From Flavobacteriaceae bacterium (GTDB lineage Bacteria; Bacteroidota; Bacteroidia; Flavobacteriales; Flavobacteriaceae), in contig CANGWK010000022.1 in assembly GCA_947457615.1 (NCBI GenBank), forward strand, positions 1-54,509: a DNA stretch of 54,509 bases. Direction: 5' to 3'. The notes below the pieces were generated by a model, which was not told the origin of the DNA, ran no database searches, and saw only the letters and a program-made list of their open reading frames with translations. How positions within the stretch are numbered: position 1 is the stretch's first letter; every line of letters begins with the position of its first letter. Below are positions 53,729 to 54,509 of this stretch, piece after piece. The translations under genes and the position numbers were made by a program.

Positions 53729-53745
53729 ATAATAATAATAATAAT
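53729..53745 (+). repeat. ATA trinucleotide repeat upstream of the TlpA-like gene
   Basis: Five to six copies of ATA lie 25-41 nt before the TlpA-like start codon. This is the region where its promoter should be, so length changes could affect expression. No good -7 box is seen. The remaining gap (53746-53879) is AT-rich with nothing else recognisable. Confidence 0.6.
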
Positions 53746-53879
53746 GTCAAAAATAGTTTTTTTTCTTTAAGTCTACAAATTATTATAATTATTGAAAAAC
53801 CATATTAATCTTTTCTTTGCCCTCTGAATTACCAATAATTAATATTAAAAGACCACTTATAGCATAGTTTGAATTAATC

Positions 53880-53911
53880 AAAAAAGCCTCCTCAATTTCT
53901 TGAGGAGGCTT
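53880..53911 (-). terminator. Rho-independent terminator of the right sorting-domain gene
   Basis: The same 12-bp stem as at 196-223 with a 4-nt loop, followed on the minus strand by six T. In gene direction the loop is GAAA, whereas the left copy has TTTC. The plus-strand reading of the 28-bp hairpin is therefore identical at both ends. Confidence 0.9.
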
Positions 53912-53938
53912 TAAATTATTTGATTTGTCTAACAGAGA

Positions 53939-54509
53939 CTATCGTTTAATCACACGTAGTGTTTTAACTGTATCCCCTTGGCTTACAATCACGTTGTAAA
54001 CTCCAGATGGATAGTTAGCACCTACTTCAAATCCTTCAACTTCTGTAGTTTCTAGGATTCTGTTATCTACTAATTTACCTAACATATCGTAAACTTTAAT
54101 TTGTAAAGCTTCTTCGCTACTAGTTTTAACATCTAGTTTGAAGTTCTCTGCAAATGGGTTTGGATACGCTGTAGCTTTAAACTCTATAGTAGCATCTTCA
54201 ATTTTAGTAGTACACGTTTTAAACCAAACATTTACTGGTACGCTATATGCTAAAGTTGCACATGGTCCACTTGTTAATTTAACTCGGAACCAAACATTAC
54301 CAATTGTAGCACTAGATGCACTTAGGGTTGTAGAATTTGCTCCTGCAACATCCATCCAAGTAACTCCACTTGTTGTATTAGTAACAACTGTAGTACTAGT
54401 TCCTGCATAATAGTACTGCCATTGGATAGTACCTTGAGAACCGGATGCTAATAATAGATTTTTAGTTCCACTACATACAGCTGTAGTTGAAGTTGTAGCT
54501 CCTGAATTA
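53939..54509 (-). CDS. T9SS type A sorting domain-containing protein, 5' end outside window
   Basis: 190 codons are visible and the frame stays open to the right edge. A methionine at 54355 is internal, not the start. The upstream part looks like Ig/PKD-type repeat material rich in Thr and Ser ([49 protein letters not shown]). [16 protein letters not shown] begins the sorting domain, which ends TLRVIKR. A surface protein secreted by the Gld/Spr type IX system. The last 56 residues are identical to those at 2-172. Confidence 0.92.
   Translation of the reverse strand, partial: NSGATTSTTAVCSGTKNLLLASGSQGTIQWQYYYAGTSTTVVTNTTSGVTWMDVAGANSTTLSASSATIGNVWFRVKLTSGPCATLAYSVPVNVWFKTCTTKIEDATIEFKATAYPNPFAENFKLDVKTSSEEALQIKVYDMLGKLVDNRILETTEVEGFEVGANYPSGVYNVIVSQGDTVKTLRVIKR

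Noticed and set aside
54355..54410. Complete 138-residue gene starting at the Met at 54355
   Set aside because: The frame continues open to the window edge with Ig-like sequence and Cys, so this Met is internal.

Overview
The window reads as chromosomal DNA from a gliding Bacteroidetes bacterium, most likely a Flavobacterium or close relative. The evidence is a strongly AT-rich sequence, promoters of the Bacteroidetes type (TTG about 17-23 nt before TAnnTTTG), the gldK-gldL-gldM-gldN motility/type IX secretion operon, type IX C-terminal sorting domains at both window ends, exosortase XrtF, and HYC_CC_PP and GxxExxY family proteins. I saw no tRNA, rRNA or CRISPR array.

Layout. 1-230: 3' end of a type IX-secreted protein. 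298-2768: a possible small RNA, a J-domain/KTSC protein, a DUF1761 membrane protein and a FemAB/GNAT-like protein. 2773-6165: an ABC-F ATPase, a DUF983 protein and a FAD oxidoreductase. 6251-14848 (minus strand): topA, a degenerate arginase-fold protein, then gldKLMN with its own promoter and terminator. 14937-16079: a toxin-antitoxin pair (HigA-like antitoxin plus AbiEii-type nucleotidyltransferase) with a palindromic operator. 16120-20914: miaB, a GxxExxY gene inside a 585-bp unit with inverted-repeat ends, a sigma-54 activator, lptE and a TPR-like protein. 20918-23486: secG, groES, groEL. 23541-24235: a decayed ParDE module between two copies of the same hairpin. 24253-29559: DedA, a metal/TonB cluster, the exosortase F pair and a GAF protein. 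29626-32342: rpsO-pnp. 32474-36844: a carotenoid cluster (crtD, cruF, crtZ, a methyltransferase, a crtA-like gene). 36910-43908: C-terminal processing protease, surE, lpxB, a DUF2892 protein and a ComEC-like protein. 43909-52058: a thioredoxin-like protein, three tandem POT peptide transporters, a DUF433/DUF5615 toxin-antitoxin pair and a dipeptidyl peptidase IV. 52187-54509: a TlpA-like protein and a second type IX-secreted protein.

How the genes work together. GldK-L-M-N are the envelope core of the type IX system that would export the two sorting-domain proteins at the window ends. DPP IV and the POT transporters form a peptide-use block: the peptidase releases dipeptides outside the cytoplasm and the symporters import them. 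CrtD, CruF, CrtZ and the CrtA-like enzyme would modify a monocyclic carotenoid; crtB, crtI and crtY must lie elsewhere. LptE and LpxB serve lipopolysaccharide.

Most noteworthy. (i) The window ends carry near-identical inverted copies of a sorting-domain gene end, whose terminator loop is flipped. (ii) Two unrelated membrane-protein genes share a Crp/Fnr-like palindrome at exactly the same distance from the -7 box. (iii) miaB and groES share a CTG-N5-TTG-N-CAG element overlapping the -33 box. (iv) A zinc-ribbon methyltransferase sits in the carotenoid operon, in the role position of CrtF in the spheroidene pathway. (v) Three unrelated toxin-antitoxin loci each have a predicted operator, and one has a nonsense-mutated toxin.
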